A DNA stretch of 64,000 nucleotides from Blumeriella jaapii (Eukaryota; Ascomycota; Leotiomycetes; Helotiales; Drepanopezizaceae): positions 434,001 through 498,000 of the forward strand of contig VWND01000080.1 in the NCBI GenBank assembly GCA_009599575.1. Direction: 5' to 3'. This document shows, piece by piece, positions 1 through 11,111 of this stretch. Position numbers and translations under genes: made by a program. Under the pieces are notes generated by a model. That model was not told where the DNA came from and searched no databases. It was given only the letters and a program-made list of their open reading frames with translations. How positions within the stretch are numbered: the first letter of the stretch is position 1; every line of letters begins with the position of its first letter.

Positions 1-410
1 CACAAAGTGTGGTCCCCGGCGCGAATGACACGAGATCCATCAAGCCGCCACGCAGGCACCAACCGTGCATCCAGACATGTGCTTTTCCAACACGCTTCGG
101 AACGAAAGATGAAGGAGGGTCTGGAAGGGCAAGAGAGCGAGCAATGCATCGGAAAGCGCAAGGCCGAAAAGAAAAGAGAGAGCTGATGGCAAGGAAATTC
201 GTCCCTCTCACGAGGACGCGACTCTAGGCCAGCATGAGCAATCCGATTTGTGAAAGGGAAGGTGGATGTGTGGAGGAGTTGCCAGGCGCAGGACCCAGTC
301 CAGCGACGACAACTGCCCACGAAAGAACGTACATGGAACAGAGTCACGCTCACAGAGCCCATTAAGTTTGCTTCAAAACGCTAGGTGTTGACGCGCGCAA
401 CTTGGAACAC
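1..410. other. Intergenic spacer downstream of the CAP gene
   Basis: I see no gene here. Open frames are short and of unusual composition. It is the 3' flank of the minus-strand CAP-protein gene and continues off the window. Confidence 0.6.
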
Positions 411-1533
411 TCAGAGGACCGGAGCCTGGATAGGTTCGAGACCGATGGCCGTCGTGACTTCCGAAGAGAAGGAGCCCATCATGTTACCCGCGGACTTGTA
501 GTTGCAGACTGGGAGAGGTCAGTCGGGGGTGCGTGGCGCCAGGTGGGAAATGCTTACCAGTGTACAAGCCGTGGTAGGGGAAGATGGTGCCAGCGGGGCA
601 TTGGGCCGTGTAGCAGCCAACGTGGGTGGTGCTCTTCCACAGAACCTGCGACAGGTGCAAGAACTCGGGGACTCCCTCGCTCTCTGGGCTGTCTACTCCC
701 CAAGGCATGTTGGCAGTCTCACCGTAGTACCACATGTTGGTGATGGAATTGGCGAGCGCAGGGGAGAAATCACTGGGGTCAATGTTGCCACTCTCCTCAT
801 AGGCGGCGAGGTTCTGGCCGTATCCCCCATCACCTTGAGCCCTATGGCAGGTCAGTCCCGATTCCGCGACGGGGGGTGGTTCGACACTTACATGTCGTGC
901 TGAAAACGCAGCCTTCGGCGATGGTCTTCGCATATCCGGCCAGGGTGTCATCCCAAGAGAGATAATCGGCCGTGTGGTTGCGGCGGTGGCAGTTGTGGTG
1001 GTAGAGCCCCGTCGACGCGTAATCGGTCGGGCTGGGCGGAACCGGCGGAGCGGCGGGCGCAGCGGCGGGCGCAGGCTGCTCCACCGGCTGCACCACCGGC
1101 GGCTGTTCAACCGGAGGCTGCTCCACCGGCTGCTCAACCGGGGGGTACGAGACGGCTATGGCAGAACGTCAGCATGTTTTCCCGCGACGACTCTTGCGCC
1201 CGAGCAAGGGGCGCGAGAAGCACATACCTGGAGCCGGGGCAGCGGCGGGGGGGTCGGCCGGAGGGGCGTCTTGAACGTAGGTTGGGGGAGCCGGGGGGTG
1301 TCTTGAGGGTAGGCGGGGGGAGCAGCAGGAGTCTGCGGATCGACGGGATAGACGGGTGGGCTGGGAGGAGGGGTGGCGGCGGGAGGGGGCGCAGGCGCAC
1401 CAGCGGTGACGGTCACGTAGACGATCACCGTATCCCAATCGGTGACGATGGCCTTCTTTGCGAGTTGGTGGTGGAGCGGGGACGCCAGGGCGAGCGTCGC
1501 ACCGAGGACGGCGAGGACGACGGAGGCGCGCAT
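411..1533 (-). CDS. CAP/SCP (PR-1-like) secreted protein, apparent frameshift
   Basis: Four exons in reading order: 1533-1228, 1155-892, 833-558, 508-411. The start ATG opens a signal peptide (MRASVVLAVLGATLALAS). A proline/alanine-rich linker rich in PPVEQP-type repeats follows, then a CAP domain with YASTGLYHHNCHR, LSWDDTLAGYAKTIAEGC, GGYGQNLA, the MWY segment and a C-terminal VCNYKSAGN block. Known members of this fungal family (Pry/PR-1-like) are exported and bind sterols or lipids; that role is inferred here. The introns are 72, 58 and 49 bp. The AAG acceptor at 834 is needed to keep the CAP frame. Exon 1 reads correctly only if one extra base is assumed in the G6 run at 1293-1298: with it, the proline-rich frame and the phase-1 donor at 1227 fit exon 2. 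As written the frame is broken in the linker, so this is either an assembly error or a lightly damaged gene. Confidence 0.85.
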
Positions 1534-2110
1534 CTTGCCGGTTGATCTTGATGGAAGATGTGATGGACGATTCGCCGTGCGGTGGAGGGATCCTTTCTTC
1601 GTGAAAGCAGCAGCGAACCAGGTCGACGAGGCGCGTCAGGGGACGCGTGAAGACGAAGACCGAGTCAGGATGGTTGGCTGGCTGGCTGGCTGGCAGCGCC
1701 GCCGTTCTTGTACTTTCGTGAGGGGGCTCAGGTCAACTCGAAGATCGAATTGGAATGTGGGTTGCACGGGGTGACGGGGACGTCGTGGATGGTCTCAACG
1801 GTCTGGAAAGAGTGACAGAATGTTGTGTGAGGGTGTGGAGGTGGTTCGCAAGGTGAAGTGAGAAGGGGGGTGGGGGGGGGGGAGGACAAGTAAGTACTGA
1901 ATCGTGAAGAGAAGAAAAGGTAAAGGAGCGTGGTGTCGCAGAAGTCGACGAGGAAGAAGTGAATTTGCGTGCGGGTGGAGAAGGAGAAGAAGGATAGGAG
2001 TGGTTGGGTGAGGAGGAATTTTAAAGTCGTGCCAGTCGAGGCGGCCGCGTCTGGAGATACGCGAGATGGGGGGGGGGATGTGGGTCCAGACGCTAGGGCC
2101 GAGCACGGAC
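1534..2110. other. 5' flank of the CAP gene
   Basis: No gene is supported. The stretch is pyrimidine-rich on the minus strand, as is common in fungal 5' leaders. It contains a short TGGC tetranucleotide run near 1676-1691 and G-runs near 1866-1880 and 2068-2078. Confidence 0.5.
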
Positions 2111-2961
2111 TAGCGCATCACCTTATGTAGTGGGTCCAGCAAAAGGGAAAAGGGAGAAGGGAAAAGGGAAAAGGGGTAGAGCGTGTGGGGCGTGACGTGG
2201 GGCGCGGTGTGGGGCACCGGGTGGGCCACGGCAGGGGTGCCCCCAGCCACACCCGGGCGGGCACGACGGGCGGCACTGGGGATGGCGGACGGCGCCAGGC
2301 ATTGGGCCAGGGCCCGTCTCATTTCGCTGCTTTCGCTGAAACGCGCCCTCCGCTGCTCGAGGTCACGGGGCCTTCGCTTCTCGCCCTGGCCCCCGTCACG
2401 CCCAGGTCCCGCCCAGTCCCGCCCAGTCCCGCCCATCTCCCGCCGCGCTACCACTGGCTGGGGAGAATCTATTTTCCGTGTCGGGCGGGCCCTCGACCAC
2501 ATAGTGCGGTGCGGTGCGGTATTGTACAGCACATCATACCTACAGTACATACAGCACTGGGGGCCGGACGCGGCGCTGCTGCACAGAAGCGCGATCCCGG
2601 GCCCGCAATAAGGATGTCCCGCACCGGACCTACTTAGTACCTGGATTACCTTATTTAAGGTGCATCGACGCTCAGTATGGGCGGGACAGTAGATTGATGG
2701 ATGCATGGATGGAAACATTGATTGCCCGATGCATGGAAATATCGATTGGAAGCTTCATTCATTGGGAGATCGATAGCCCGCCTCATCACGTTCCCCCATC
2801 GGGCGTGCTATTTCCGCGTCGTGGTCCGGCTTCTGGAATTAGGAACTTGATCCTACCGACACAGACAGTCCTGTACGTGCATGCTCGATCGCACACATGA
2901 ATCTATCACCATGGCGTGATGTCATGTCCAGGACGGCGTCCGGTCCCTATACACGATACCG
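2111..2961. other. GC-rich spacer without recognisable genes
   Basis: Overlapping open frames on both strands have biased composition and match no family I know. The stretch holds a GGGAAAAGGGAAAA-type run near 2140-2177, three copies of the decamer CCCAGTCCCG near 2400-2435, and TACAGTA-type motifs near 2520-2550. Confidence 0.5.
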
Positions 2962-3475
2962 TGTGTCGCATGGCGGTAGGTAGGGTTGCTGTAGGTAGCA
3001 TGGCTGTAGGTAGGGTTGCTGTATGTACCATATACTGTTTACTGTAGGTATCATATTCTGTAAGCACTATATACTGTAAGCACTATATACCGTAAATACT
3101 ATATGCCCTGTTTACCATTTACCGTAGGTACCCTTTACCGTAGGTACCGTACACCGTGTGTACCCTTTACCGTATGTACCATTTACCGTATGTACCATTT
3201 ACTGTATACACCATTTACCGTATTTACCATACACCCTGTGTACAGTACTATATACCGTATGTACCATACACCCCATGTACCATACGCCCCATGACCATAT
3301 ACCGTATGTCCATATACCGTATGCATCTTACACTGTATGCATCTTACACCGATGAACCATACACCCCATGTATGTACCATTGACTGCATCTACAGATACC
3401 GTATGTACCATATACCCATGTACTGTACCATATACCGTGTATACCATACACCGCATGTACCACATACAGCATCTT
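2962..3475. repeat. Degenerate TACCGTA/TACTGTA minisatellite
   Basis: More than 40 imperfect copies of a 10-15 bp unit built around TACCGTA, TACTGTA, GTACCAT and GTATGTACC follow one another. They run from GGTAGG variants at the left to ACCATATACCGTATG variants at the right. The apparent proteins are strings of Y, T, P and M, as expected from a tandem repeat and not from a gene. Confidence 0.85.
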
Positions 3476-5639
3476 CTGTACTCTACCCGATCCCAGATAC
3501 GGCGAACACGACTTTCGTCAAACCTCCACCGGACCAACCTTACAAGTCACAGCTCACAACTCACAACTCACGCCTTACAACTCACACCTCAACTCGCCGG
3601 CTGACCACGTCGACGTCCACGCCTCGCGGCCGCAGGCGGCGAGAGCAGCAGAACACCAGGACAGAAGCAACGAGGATGTAGGTGCGTACCGTACCGTACT
3701 CATGCATGCATGCGGCCCTCCATCGGCAGGAATCTCAAACACGGCCCTCGTCGTGCGGTGCATCTAGACCAGCCCGCCCGCCAGAGAGCCGGAGGCGCGC
3801 GAGAATGATGGCCCCGATCATCACACAGACGAGGACTTGACCATGGTACAATACAGTAGAGGACGAGCGAGCAGCGAGCAAGGCCTTCGCACCCGCACTG
3901 GGAACCCACGACACCTTCGATTCGACTCCTCCTCCCCTCCCCGCGAGCCCGCGCGCGAGGTATGGAGGTATGGAGGCATGTACTGTACAGTAGGTGCGCA
4001 AATCACTTGTCATGGTCCGAGAGGTGTAGGTGCGCAAATCACTCACTTGTCATTGTCAGAGAGTACCGGGTCCTGTCAGAGAGTGCCGACCGACCTAGGG
4101 ACCTCGCAAAGCTCTCCTCTGAGATTCCTCCCGTCCGGTCGACAGGTTCGTCTCCCGCTCTGGCGGCCGGGCCGGCTGCCAAGGGTTGGCGATCGCCTCC
4201 AGAAGTCACGGCCAGGGCGTGGCGTTTCGATGCCGGCGCCTACGACCACAACCACAACCACAACCACAACCACAAGCCACGGCGGACGACCGCCACCCCA
4301 CACGAAACACAACATCAGCACCGGCAGCAGCAGCAGCAGCAGCACGCCGAAGACACCCAGCCACACGCGGCACAATCCCACCCACCGGTTTTCATCGGCC
4401 TCACCATCACCATCATCGATCTCCAAAGCCTCCACGGCAACGCATCTTCCATCAGATGCACACTTCCTGTCCCCTCCCGTACCAGCCCCCCCGGCCCACG
4501 AAACCAGAAACCGGAACGCCCAAACCAACCAATCAACCGAGCCAGCGGTTCGTTTCATCTCATCCCATCACCACGTCGGCATGGGAGGGAAGCGAATCAA
4601 TCCGATACACACCGACGTTTCTCATCTCGTGTACGTCGAGTGGCCGGCCTTCCGATTGGCCCCTTGTTCCGTTTTCGTACCTGCATTTCTTTCAGATCCT
4701 GGGAACCGATCAGATGATCACCTTGGTGTGGGCTCTCTTTCGTGCCCGGGGAAGCGTAGGTTGTGCTGTGAGGTACGGTCAGGTCCGTGGGTGGATTGGT
4801 TGGATTCGCGAGCAGCGCAGTGCAGAGCAGCGTAAACAGCGTTTCGCAGAAACGAAAACAAACTCCCTGCCCTACCCTACCCTATCTCAAACCACAACGG
4901 AACCCGAAACAAGGACCATCAAATAAGCCTTTCCGATGTTCGAAACTCCCTCACCCGAAGCAAAAACAAGCCCAGATCTCCAGTTCCGGCCATCCAACCT
5001 TCAAGCCCCAAAAACCTTCTTCAACCTTCGACCCTTCATCTCATGGATAGATGATGTCTGAGGTAGAATTCTCATCAGTGCGTCAACCCTAGCTCGACTT
5101 GGCCATGCTGCGTTGCATCATTGGGTGGCACAGTACGTAGTACCCTGGTGAAAAAAGTCTTATAATGTGCCTCTCCTGCAATAGAAACAAACCTTCCGCG
5201 TGAATCAGAGTCGCACTCGGACCCATCATCACACACCATCTTTCGAGCAAACTTACCTCCAGATCCAACCTTCAGCAGCCCAAACCCTTCCTCCCGTCAA
5301 CCTTCACAAGCGAAGGCATAAAAAAACACACCCTATCATCCCCCCTTAAAACACACAAATCTTATCTTTTTCCCCCTTTCCCCTGACCCTCGAAAATAAA
5401 CTCGCCCATCCTCACTCTATCGAAACCTGTCCCCCCCCATATTAATTAAACATCGCAAGATTTAGACGTGAAAGGATAAAATTGTAAACAAAAAGACTAT
5501 TCTAACGATTCGCAATCTCGTGTATCCCCACTGTACATATACACATACAGCTTCCCTTTACGGAAATGTACTGTACTGTGCCGGGGTGATCTCCCCCGCC
5601 TCCATATCGAGATCTTTTTTATTTTTGGCAATTCAAGAT
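3476..5639. other. Spacer with simple repeats, no gene recognised
   Basis: Several frames of 150-330 codons are open on both strands, but the translations are low-complexity and resemble nothing known. The stretch includes an ACAACC hexamer run at about 4244-4275 and an AGC triplet run at about 4323-4343. The right half is rich in C and A and reads as untranslated sequence. Confidence 0.5.
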
Positions 5640-5945
5640 TGGGATGTTGTATTTCGAAATCATACTCACACATATACATATTTACATACATTTATGCGTA
5701 CGCGTATACAACCAACCACATACGTATACAAAAACATATATATACAAAAACATACATATACACACAAATACATATATACACAAATATATATACACACAAT
5801 ACATATACATACAAAAACATATATATACACGTACAAACGTACATACGTACAAACATACATACGTACAAACCCATATAAACTACCTATATATACAAACATA
5901 TACATATACATATACATCTATATACACATATACATACACATGTTT
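5640..5945. repeat. G-poor ACATAT/ACAAAT low-complexity block
   Basis: About 300 bp of ATACATATACA-like sequence carries almost no G on the plus strand. It is not a clean tandem array; units of 6-14 bp interleave. It is roughly complementary to the C-poor block at 6345-6545. Confidence 0.85.
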
Positions 5946-6027
5946 ACCTCCAAGACACCAAAAACCGATTCTATTAATTTATCCACAGCCCAACAATCAA
6001 ACACAGCCCAACAACCAAACACAGCCC

Positions 6028-6066
6028 AAAAACACACACACACACACACCCCCCCCCCCCCCCCCT
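6028..6066. repeat. (CA)n followed by poly-C
   Basis: A short CA dinucleotide run passes directly into a C-run. A nearby purine tract and CCCAAAT/CCCAGAT repeats follow at about 6090-6190. Confidence 0.85.
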
Positions 6067-6319
6067 CCCCCTCCCTCCCACTCACGATAATCCCGCCCCC
6101 AAAAAAAAAAATGAGAAAAAGGCCCCAAATCCCAAATCCCAGATCCCAGATCCCGAATCTGGAATCCGGAATCAAGCAAGCAAGCAAGCAACTCCCAAAG
6201 CGGACCCTAAGCGGCCCCCAACCCACCAGCTCCCCAAAGCGGCCCCCAACCCACCCTCTCCCTAAGCGGCGCGCGCGCGTGCGTGCGTGCTCTCTTTTGA
6301 GAATGATGGTAGGGATGTT

Positions 6320-6725
6320 ACGTTGTCTTTGGATGTTTGTGTGTATGTGTGTATGTGTGTGTGGTTATTTATTTGTTTATTTATTTTTATATGGGTAGGT
6401 AGGTATTTGTATATGTGTTTGTGTATATACGTATGTATGTATTTATATATGTATTTGTGTATATACGTATGTATGTATTTATATGTTTATTTGTATATGT
6501 ATTTTTGTATTTGTGTATGTATTTATACATGTATATACGTAAGTATTTATTTATTTATATATCTACATATCCATATATCTATCTACATATCCACACATCT
6601 ATCTACATATCCACACATCTATCTACATATCCACCTATCTATCCACCTATCTATCCACCTATCTATTTATCTATCCATCTATAAATACACAGATACACAT
6701 ACAAACATACACAAATACATACAAT
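6320..6725. repeat. GTATGTATTTATAT block and 20-bp tandem array
   Basis: The left part (about 6320-6550) is GTATGTATTTATATG-like and almost lacks C. The right part (6561-6640) contains four adjacent 20-bp units beginning ATCTACATATCC, then 10-bp ATCCACCTAT units to about 6680, almost lacking G. Confidence 0.85.
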
Positions 6726-6844
6726 GCGCTTTTTTAAAAACGCCCCCGCTTTTTCCAGCCGGCGACCGCCGACCGCTGACCGCCGACCGACGTGGCGTGC
6801 GCTTTTCAGTGGCTGGCTTGGTTGATGTGGATTGATTAAATTTG

Positions 6845-7625
6845 AGATTTGGTGCTTTGTTTGTTTGTGAGTATGTGTATATGTATGTATGTATGTATGT
6901 ATATGTGTGAGTGTAAGTGTGAGTGTGAAGATGAGTGTGAGTATGAATATATGTGGAAGTGTAAATATAAGTATGAGTGTGAATATAAGAATGAATTTAT
7001 GTGTATGAATATAAGTGTGAATATGAATATAAGTGTGAATATGGATATAAGTGTGAACATGAGTATGAACATAAGTGTAAATATAAATATGAGTATGAAT
7101 ATATATGTATAAGTACAAGTATGAATATAAATATGAGTATGAGTGTGAGTATGAATATAAGTGTGAATATGAATACAAGTGTGAATATGAATATGAATAT
7201 GAAAATAAATATGAGTATAAATATAACTGTGAATATAAGTATGAATATGGGTATGAGTATAAATATAAATATTAGTATGGATATGAAAATAAATGTGAAT
7301 ATAAATATAAACATAAGTGTGAATATGAATGTAAATACAAAAATAAGGGTGATTTTAAGGATAAATGTAAGTATAAGTATGAGTATAAATATTATTATAA
7401 ATATGAATGTGAATGTGAATGTAAGTGTGAGTATAAGTATAAGTATGAGTGTGAGTATAAGTATATGTATAAGTACGAGTATGAGTGTGAGTATAAGTAT
7501 ATGTATAAGTACGAGTATAAGTATAAGTATAAGTATAATATGAATGTGAATGTAAGTATAAGTGTGAATGTAAGTATAAGTGTGAATATAAGTATAAGTG
7601 TGAAATTGAGTATAAGCATAGGAAA
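6845..7625. repeat. C-poor GTGAATATAAGTATGA minisatellite tract
   Basis: Nearly 780 bp is built from variants of GTGAATATAAGT and GAGTATAAGTATAAGT, with almost no C on the plus strand. The repeat keeps several frames open on both strands, which produces long but meaningless open frames made of a few residues. Confidence 0.9.
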
Positions 7626-7736
7626 TTGCTTTTGAAAGGGAGGGGGAGGGGGGGTTGGTTATCGTGCTTGGATCGGGTTTTTGGGGGGTTTTGGTATGTT
7701 TTGCTGTGCTGTGCTTTGCTGTGCTGTGCTTGGCTG

Positions 7737-7850
7737 TGGGTAGATAGGTAAGAAGGTAGGTAGGTAAGAAGGTAGGTAGGTAAGAAGGTAGGTAGGTAAG
7801 AAGGTAGGTAAGAAGGTAGGTAAGAAGGTAGGTAAGAAGGTAGGTACTGT
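7737..7850. repeat. GTAGGTAAGAAG tandem array
   Basis: Three 16-bp units (GTAGGTAGGTAAGAAG) are followed by about four 12-bp units (GTAGGTAAGAAG). The array ends in TACTGTAAACAGG, another copy of the dispersed TACTGTA motif. Confidence 0.9.
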
Positions 7851-8717
7851 AAACAGGAAGGAAGGAAATGTGAGGATAGGTGAGAACATAAATGAATGAA
7901 TGAATGAATGGGTGAGTTAGTGGGTGGGTGGGTGCGTGAGTAGTGAGACGAAAGCTGAGGCCGTGTATGTATGTATATACCTATGTATGTATGTATATAC
8001 TGTAAAGGTGCAACAGGCCTTACTGGGTGGAATGGGGGTCTCTTGAGCCTGGTTAAGGTCGGTTTGATTGAAGTCATTTGCACGGTTGAGTGGCATCTGG
8101 GATGGATGGGTCAGCTGATTAATTGACTGACTGAATGACTGACGTGTTTATACCCATTCGGACTTTAAAAAGATATGAGCATACCAAGTACCGTATGTGA
8201 CATGTACGTACGCACCCGGGTCAGGCATCAACAAGCAAGGTGGAGGTAAACAAGCAACACTATCACCCGTCACCGAAAACGATTTACTCAACCATGAAAT
8301 CATCAATATCGAAATGAAATTCTGAACGTGCTCTCGAATATTCCAAGGGAGCTGCGATACCGCGGGAGCAGAGACTCGGGATGTACGTGTTAAAAGAGCC
8401 TTTTCCCAACAGTAGCTTTTACTCTTTTTCACACGTGTATACTGTGTAATCTTTGGAACCAACGAAGGCCATTTCGCAAACACCGTGGAACACCATTCCT
8501 TCCGTAGGGAAGGGCCTATATAGGGGGCCTGTTGGCCAAATATATCTTTTGAATCTTTGCTTTTCGGAGGCCTACTTTGGTACGTGGAAATCCTGAGCTT
8601 GACACGTCCTATGCCCTAGGGGAGACTGTGGTGGGTTTGCCTTCTAGACGTTAAAAATTGATTGTTATCGTTGTTACTAGCATTATTGTCGAATTGATGT
8701 AATGTGTGTAAGCATAA
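7851..8717. other. Spacer, no gene recognised
   Basis: Short GAATGAAT and GTGGGTGG runs are followed by about 600 bp of ordinary-looking unique sequence. No frame is convincing on either strand. Confidence 0.5.
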
Positions 8718-8852
8718 AGAGAGAAGGGCGAAGAGAGAAGGGCGAAGAGAGAAGAGCGAAGAGAGAAGAGCGAAGAGAGAAGAGCGAAGAGAGAAGAGCG
8801 AAGAGAGAAGAGCGAAGAGAGAAGAGCGAAGAGAGAAGAGCGAAGAGAGAAG
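8718..8852. repeat. 14-bp purine tandem array
   Basis: Nearly ten head-to-tail copies of GAGAGAAGAGCGAA are present; the first two carry GGGCG in place of GAGCG. The array is followed by an A-rich tract with runs of A to about 8905. Confidence 0.95.
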
Positions 8853-9184
8853 AAGAAAAAAAAAGGAAAAGAAAAAAAAAAAAAAAAAAAGCAAAAAAAA
8901 GAGCAAAGAAACCTGCAGGTAAGAAAAGTCCACGACCGCCACCGAGCCTGTTTAATATTAAGCGCAAACATGAAACGCAAGTACAGCCCTACCTTCCTTC
9001 CTTACTTGCTTATTGAATAATAGCCCCGAAGCGGAAAACTCGGAGGAAATTTTACATACAGGCGTATGTATTCTTGATGTCGAAGCGCTTGTTCTCGCGC
9101 AGACAAGCTGTTCTTCGGAGAGGGAGTAGGGAAAGAACGACGGGGCTAGGGAAGAAGAGTTTGGGCTGCTTGTTTCTGATAGTA

Positions 9185-9685
9185 AGGTATGCTATGGTGC
9201 AGTTCGATGTTATAGAGTATAGTGTGGTACAGTATATTAGTGTGGTCGTGGTGTAATATAGCATAGCATTGTATAATAGTGTGATATAACATGGTATGAT
9301 GTAAGACGGCATATTATAAAATGGTATAATATAGTATAGCAATGTATAATGGTGTGATATAACATAGTATGATGTAACACGGCATAATATAATATGGAAT
9401 AACATAGTACAGCAATATATAATGGTGTTATATAACATGGTATGATGTAATACGACATAATATAACATGGTATAGTATAGTATAGCAATGTATAATGAAT
9501 GGTGTGATATAACATGGTATGATGTAATACGGGCGTAATATAATATGGTGAGATATTATATAGGTAATATAATATAGCATGACATAGTAAGATATTTCAT
9601 AACACAAATATGATATGGTATGGCATAGCAAAATATGCTAGAGCACAGTACTGTATAACACAACAAGACATAGTATGATACAGCA
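9185..9685. repeat. ATATAATATGGTATGATG degenerate minisatellite
   Basis: About 500 bp of recurring GTGATATAACATGGTATGATG-like units has a spacing of roughly 60-75 bp between the best-matching segments. The apparent peptides (rich in Y, H, I and S on the minus strand) are repeat artefacts. Confidence 0.85.
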
Positions 9686-9878
9686 TGAGACAATCTGAAA
9701 AAAAACTCCCAAGAAAACGACATATTCAAAAGCAGAGAACAACCTAGTGGAGTGAAACATAACACGGGAAAAAAAAAACAAATCAATCTGCCATCTGCTT
9801 TTACCTGTCTAACATAAACGCAAACATATTACACTCAAAAGTGACCCTCACTTGTGTTCAAATCAAGCGGCACATTCC

Positions 9879-9904
9879 CCCCCCCCCCCCACCCCCCCCC
9901 CCCC

Positions 9905-9946
<42 letters not shown>

Positions 9947-9947
9947 A
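9879..9947. repeat. Long poly-C tract with poly-A end
   Basis: About 57 C residues, interrupted only by two A bases, are followed by a run of A. The true length is uncertain, because such tracts are hard to sequence. Confidence 0.9.
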
Positions 9948-11111
9948 CCCCTGGTAAACACCCCAGGATACAGTAAGGCAGATAGTGAACATTTTTCTAG
10001 TAGAGGCCTTTTGGAAGGGGTTTAGACCTATCATCCTTATCCTAGCTAACAACGAAGAAAGGAATCCTCGCATAGCGATTGGAATCTTCCATCATCGAAA
10101 AACGTGCATGTACATTAGACGCGTATGTTCGTCTGCATATAGGGAGTAGATGTGAACGTATTTGGCTAGGTCTTCATATCAAATGTGATTCCTTCCCCCA
10201 CCCATCACGCAGACCTACCTACTTTCCAAGGTCTCGACCTCCGTCGTAGAAGAGCGTGTACTGCTGCCGGAGCGGCCGGTCCTCAGGTTGCGACGAAGGG
10301 GGTTCGCCGCCGTCTCGAGGGTCGAGAGACCGCTGCCCACGATGGACATAGAGGCAGAAACTCACGAAGCTGACCGCGACGTGAGTGAGACCATCACGGC
10401 AAGGGGGGGGGGGGAGGTGGAACCATCATCGAAGTAACAATTGAAAGATTTTCGATTCCTTCATCTACATACACTACAGTACTAACTAACGAACTAACTA
10501 CACAGTACATACATATGTACATCCCAAACAGTACTTCAACGAAAGTTATTTAACTACCTAGGTATACTCTAACTAGATACATACATGTACAGCAAAGTAA
10601 ACACCACCCACCCACCATCAAACAAACGAAAGAAGCAGGTACCAAAACAGAACAAAAAGAACATTGTAAGAAGGAAAGGGTTAAGTGAATTAAAATAGGG
10701 GGAAAGGTGGGGGTATCCGAAGAAAATGTCATATGACAATCTGTAAATGAAATAAATATCAAGTATCATGTTTTTCCTTTCCTCGCCCCGTCTTGTCTCG
10801 ATTTTTACCTGTTCTCCACCCCCTCCCCCTGCGGCCTTTGCGTGTGGTTGGCTGGATGATTTGTGTGTGTGTGTATACCTGTATTTGTATGTACTTCCCT
10901 TCCCCCCTCCCCACTTCCCTCTTGCCCACGGCCCTGCCCTCCTGTGGCGTGGAGCCGTGTTCCTCTTTCTTATTCAACCCAACTCCATCTCAACCTCAAT
11001 ACCCAATCTCGACAAAAGAAATCTTCCTCGTGAAAATCTGCCGTCTGGCATGTCGCGCTTTCTTTCTTCCATCCACTTCAACATTAAACCCCTCGATCCG
11101 CCCGAGGGCCG
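9948..11111. other. 3' flank of the large coiled-coil gene
   Basis: No gene is recognised. The stretch contains several TACAGTA-type motifs (10484-10535), a G-run near 10402 and pyrimidine-rich segments near 10760-10980. Confidence 0.5.

Noticed and set aside
3837..4926. Long overlapping open frames on both strands
   Set aside because: Translations are dominated by T, P, S, N and V runs from ACAACC and AGC repeats, and all three frames stay open together, a composition effect.
5520..7543. Open frames of 150-290 codons
   Set aside because: They consist of Y, I, H, T, N, S and M in repeating patterns created by the ATACAT and GAATATAAGT minisatellites.
8718..8852. CRISPR-like array
   Set aside because: The 14-bp units are directly adjacent with no unique spacers. 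The same holds for 59025-59212. CRISPR is also not expected in a fungal nuclear genome.
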